Assembly (NCBI GenBank): GCA_002361935.1
Contig: DESD01000025.1
Span: 1,538-17,818 of the forward strand
Length of the DNA stretch: 16,281 nt
Direction of reading: 5' to 3'
Source of the DNA: Ruminococcaceae bacterium UBA3323
Lineage (GTDB): Bacteria > Bacillota > Clostridia > Oscillospirales > Acutalibacteraceae
Both the position numbers and the translations under genes were made by a program. Under the pieces are notes generated by a model. The model made no database searches and was not told the origin of the DNA. It saw nothing but the letters and a program-made list of their open reading frames with translations. Positions 14,256-16,281 of this stretch are shown here, in pieces. The stretch's first letter is position 1. Each line of letters opens with the position of its first letter.

Positions 14256-16271
14256 GTGAACAGCAGATACAGCAGTATCCGCTCTGTTATCGCTTTGGTG
14301 CTTGTTGCCATAATGATATGCGGATTCGGATACGAACTTTTTAATATTCAGATTTTAAACCATGAATTTTATACTGAGCAAAACAACAATGTAACTACAT
14401 ACACTGTTCCTCTTGAAGCCGCACGAGGCGATATTGTAGACAGAAACGGCAATGTTCTTGTTACCAACCGCCAGGGAAATTCAATCATTCTTGATGCGGC
14501 CTACTTTCCCGCACGTTCCGACAATAAAAAAAGAAACGAAATCATTCATAATCTTTTAAAGCTTTTTTATAAATATAAAGAAGAGCCCGTAAACAATCTT
14601 CCCCTTACTCTGAAGGGCGGTAAAATTGCATTTACCGATGATGAGGACGAAATTGCGGTAATGAAGCGTGAGGATGTTTTCAATCTTCAGAAATACGCAA
14701 CGGCTCAGAACTGTTTTGACACAATGGTTGAAATGTATGAGCTTGAAAACTACGATATTCAGACGGCGCTGAGAATCGGTGCTGTAAGATATGAGCTTAC
14801 AACACAGTATTTTTCTATTGAAAACCCGGTTACAATCGCAGAAAATGTAAAAAACGAAACCGTTGCCGCAATCAAAGAGGATAAGAAAACTTATCTTGGT
14901 GCAGATGTTCGTCCTGTTTCATACCGTGAATATACCGATTCAACAATTGCGCCGCATATTCTTGGCACAGTAAGAAAAATTAACGGCGAGGAATACAACG
15001 AGCTGAAGGATGACGGCTACGGAATAAATGATATCATCGGCGAAAGCGGAATTGAATCCGCAATGGAAAAAGAGCTTCGCGGCGTTCCGGGCGAGCTTAC
15101 CATCACCGTTGACAACGAGGGAAATGTTACAGAAGAAATAACAAAAAATCCTATCAGAGGCAACACGGTTATGCTTACCATTGATAAGGATTTGCAAAGA
15201 GTTACTCAAGATGAGCTGAAAAAAAGCTGCGAGGAAGTAAGTTCTACCAGAGGTGCAGGCGCTGTTGTGGTTCAGGCAACCAATTCAGGCGAAATTCTTG
15301 CAGCTGCTTCTTATCCAACCTTTGATCTGCAGGATTATTATGATAATTATGAAAAGCTTGCAAAAAATACAAGAAATCCTATGTGGAACAGATTTGCGCT
15401 TGGCCTATACGCTCCCGGCTCTACCTTTAAACCGATGATGTCCTGTGCTGCGCTTGAAGAAGGTGTTATCAATGAAGATACCGTATTCCGATGCAGAGGT
15501 CTTTTTCAATACTATGATGTTCCGTTCCGCTGTATGAACAAAACAGCTCATGGCTATGAAAATGTCCGACTTGCGCTGCGAGATTCCTGCAACATTTTCT
15601 TCTATAACTGTGCCGATGCACTCGGCATTACAAAAATCAATGAATACGGAAAAATGTTCGGACTCGGCGAAAAAACAGGTGTTGAAATACCGGAAGCAGC
15701 CGGTACTTTTGCAAGCCCTGCTGTTGCCGAGCAATACGGCAGAGCCTGGCAGATGGGTGATACCATTCAGGCAGGTATCGGTCAGTCCTATCATCTTTTC
15801 ACTCCGCTTCAGCTTGCCAACTATTGCGCAACGATTGCAAATAACGGAACCAGATACGAATCCCACTTTGTTAAGGCGATTATAAACAGTTCTAACAAAT
15901 CCATTGACGAAACCGGAATTACTGTTGTTGAGGATTTGCCGATTTCGGATAAAACCTTTACAACCGTTAAAGAAGGCATGCGCCTTGTTGCAACCGAACA
16001 GGGTATCCGTTTCGTATTTAATAAAATAAAAACACCTGTTGCATGCAAAACAGGTACATCGCAGGTTGGAACAGGTAAAAAAAAGGATAACAATGGTTTC
16101 CTTATTACCATGGCACCATACAAAAACCCTGAAATTGCAGTTGCTTCCGTTGTAGAGCTTGCAGGCTCGGGTACCGAAACAGCCGAAATTACCGCAGCAA
16201 TCATAGACTACTATTATTCTAATAACACCGATAAAACACCTGCACAGGAAGCGGGTTCTCTGCTTGACTGA
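14256..16271 (+). CDS. mrdA: Penicillin-binding protein 2 (elongation transpeptidase)
   Basis: This class B PBP of 671 residues cross-links peptidoglycan during elongation, working with RodA and MreC. One membrane anchor (about 9-28) is followed by the N-terminal pedestal (EAARGDIVDRNG, 54-65; ESGIESAMEKELRG, 263-276) and the transpeptidase domain. The active-site motifs are complete: S389-T-F-K392 in PGSTFKP, S444-C-N446, and K598-T-G600. The region 85-230 is long and charged, as in many Firmicutes PBP2 proteins. The start is GTG at 14256 with AAAGGAGA five bases upstream. It lies 42 bp after mreD and closes the visible operon. Ten bases remain after the stop, so rodA or min genes downstream, common in this order, cannot be seen. 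The name pbpA/pbp2 is used in some genomes. Confidence 0.95.
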   Translation: MNSRYSSIRSVIALVLVAIMICGFGYELFNIQILNHEFYTEQNNNVTTYTVPLEAARGDIVDRNGNVLVTNRQGNSIILDAAYFPARSDNKKRNEIIHNLLKLFYKYKEEPVNNLPLTLKGGKIAFTDDEDEIAVMKREDVFNLQKYATAQNCFDTMVEMYELENYDIQTALRIGAVRYELTTQYFSIENPVTIAENVKNETVAAIKEDKKTYLGADVRPVSYREYTDSTIAPHILGTVRKINGEEYNELKDDGYGINDIIGESGIESAMEKELRGVPGELTITVDNEGNVTEEITKNPIRGNTVMLTIDKDLQRVTQDELKKSCEEVSSTRGAGAVVVQATNSGEILAAASYPTFDLQDYYDNYEKLAKNTRNPMWNRFALGLYAPGSTFKPMMSCAALEEGVINEDTVFRCRGLFQYYDVPFRCMNKTAHGYENVRLALRDSCNIFFYNCADALGITKINEYGKMFGLGEKTGVEIPEAAGTFASPAVAEQYGRAWQMGDTIQAGIGQSYHLFTPLQLANYCATIANNGTRYESHFVKAIINSSNKSIDETGITVVEDLPISDKTFTTVKEGMRLVATEQGIRFVFNKIKTPVACKTGTSQVGTGKKKDNNGFLITMAPYKNPEIAVASVVELAGSGTETAEITAAIIDYYYSNNTDKTPAQEAGSLLD

Positions 16272-16281
16272 TATATAATTT

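Noticed and set aside
15405..15866. Long minus-strand open frame opposite PBP2
   Set aside because: It covers the conserved transpeptidase domain on the other strand. Its composition follows from that gene.
1..16281. tRNA, rRNA, CRISPR array, insertion sequence or riboswitch
   Set aside because: No cloverleaf, spaced repeat array, transposase or recognisable riboswitch core was seen on either strand.

Overview
The window looks like chromosomal DNA of a low-GC Gram-positive bacterium of the class Clostridia. The evidence is a Firmicutes-type mreB-mreC-mreD-PBP2 operon, strong AGGAG-type ribosome binding sites, near-consensus sigma-A promoters with AT-rich spacers, and a PdaA-like polysaccharide deacetylase lipoprotein. 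A gut Ruminococcaceae/Lachnospiraceae-type organism is plausible, but the genus cannot be fixed from the sequence alone.

Layout. (1) Positions 1-517 hold the C-terminal end of a large serine recombinase, cut by the window edge, which suggests that an integrative element ends close by. Positions 518-716 hold an imperfect inverted repeat and two oppositely directed intrinsic terminators. (2) Positions 717-5899 (minus strand) form a three-gene sugar cassette: a GH36 alpha-galactosidase, a GPH-family sugar transporter, and a six-hairpin glycosidase of unassigned family. Neither hydrolase has a signal peptide, so the picture is uptake of an oligosaccharide followed by cytoplasmic cleavage. Four copies of a 12-bp repeat lie in the cassette's promoter region. 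(3) Positions 6094-9472 (minus strand) form a likely operon: a membrane protein with an N-terminal RING-like zinc-binding motif and a DUF2628-like domain, then galU, a CPBP intramembrane protease, and tadA. (4) Positions 9473-9656 are a divergent promoter region with two good promoters and several symmetric or repeated motifs. (5) Positions 9657-11700 (plus strand) carry prfB (peptide release factor 2, without programmed frameshift) and a PdaA-like deacetylase lipoprotein. The ribosome binding site of the deacetylase lies inside a hairpin that looks like an intrinsic terminator. (6) Positions 11738-16271 carry a strong promoter followed by mreB, mreC, mreD and a class B PBP2 transpeptidase. 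These are the cell-elongation genes, in tight operon order.

How the parts work together. The right half is largely cell-envelope and housekeeping biology: elongasome scaffold and transpeptidase, peptidoglycan deacetylation, UDP-glucose supply, membrane proteolysis, tRNA wobble editing and translation termination. The left part is accessory carbohydrate use next to a mobile-element remnant or boundary. No tRNA, rRNA, CRISPR array or insertion sequence was seen. The strongest items for a second look are the terminator-like hairpin that embeds the deacetylase ribosome binding site, the 12-bp repeats at the sugar-operon promoter, the unassigned glycosidase, and a GPH transporter that seems to lack the usual cation-site aspartates.
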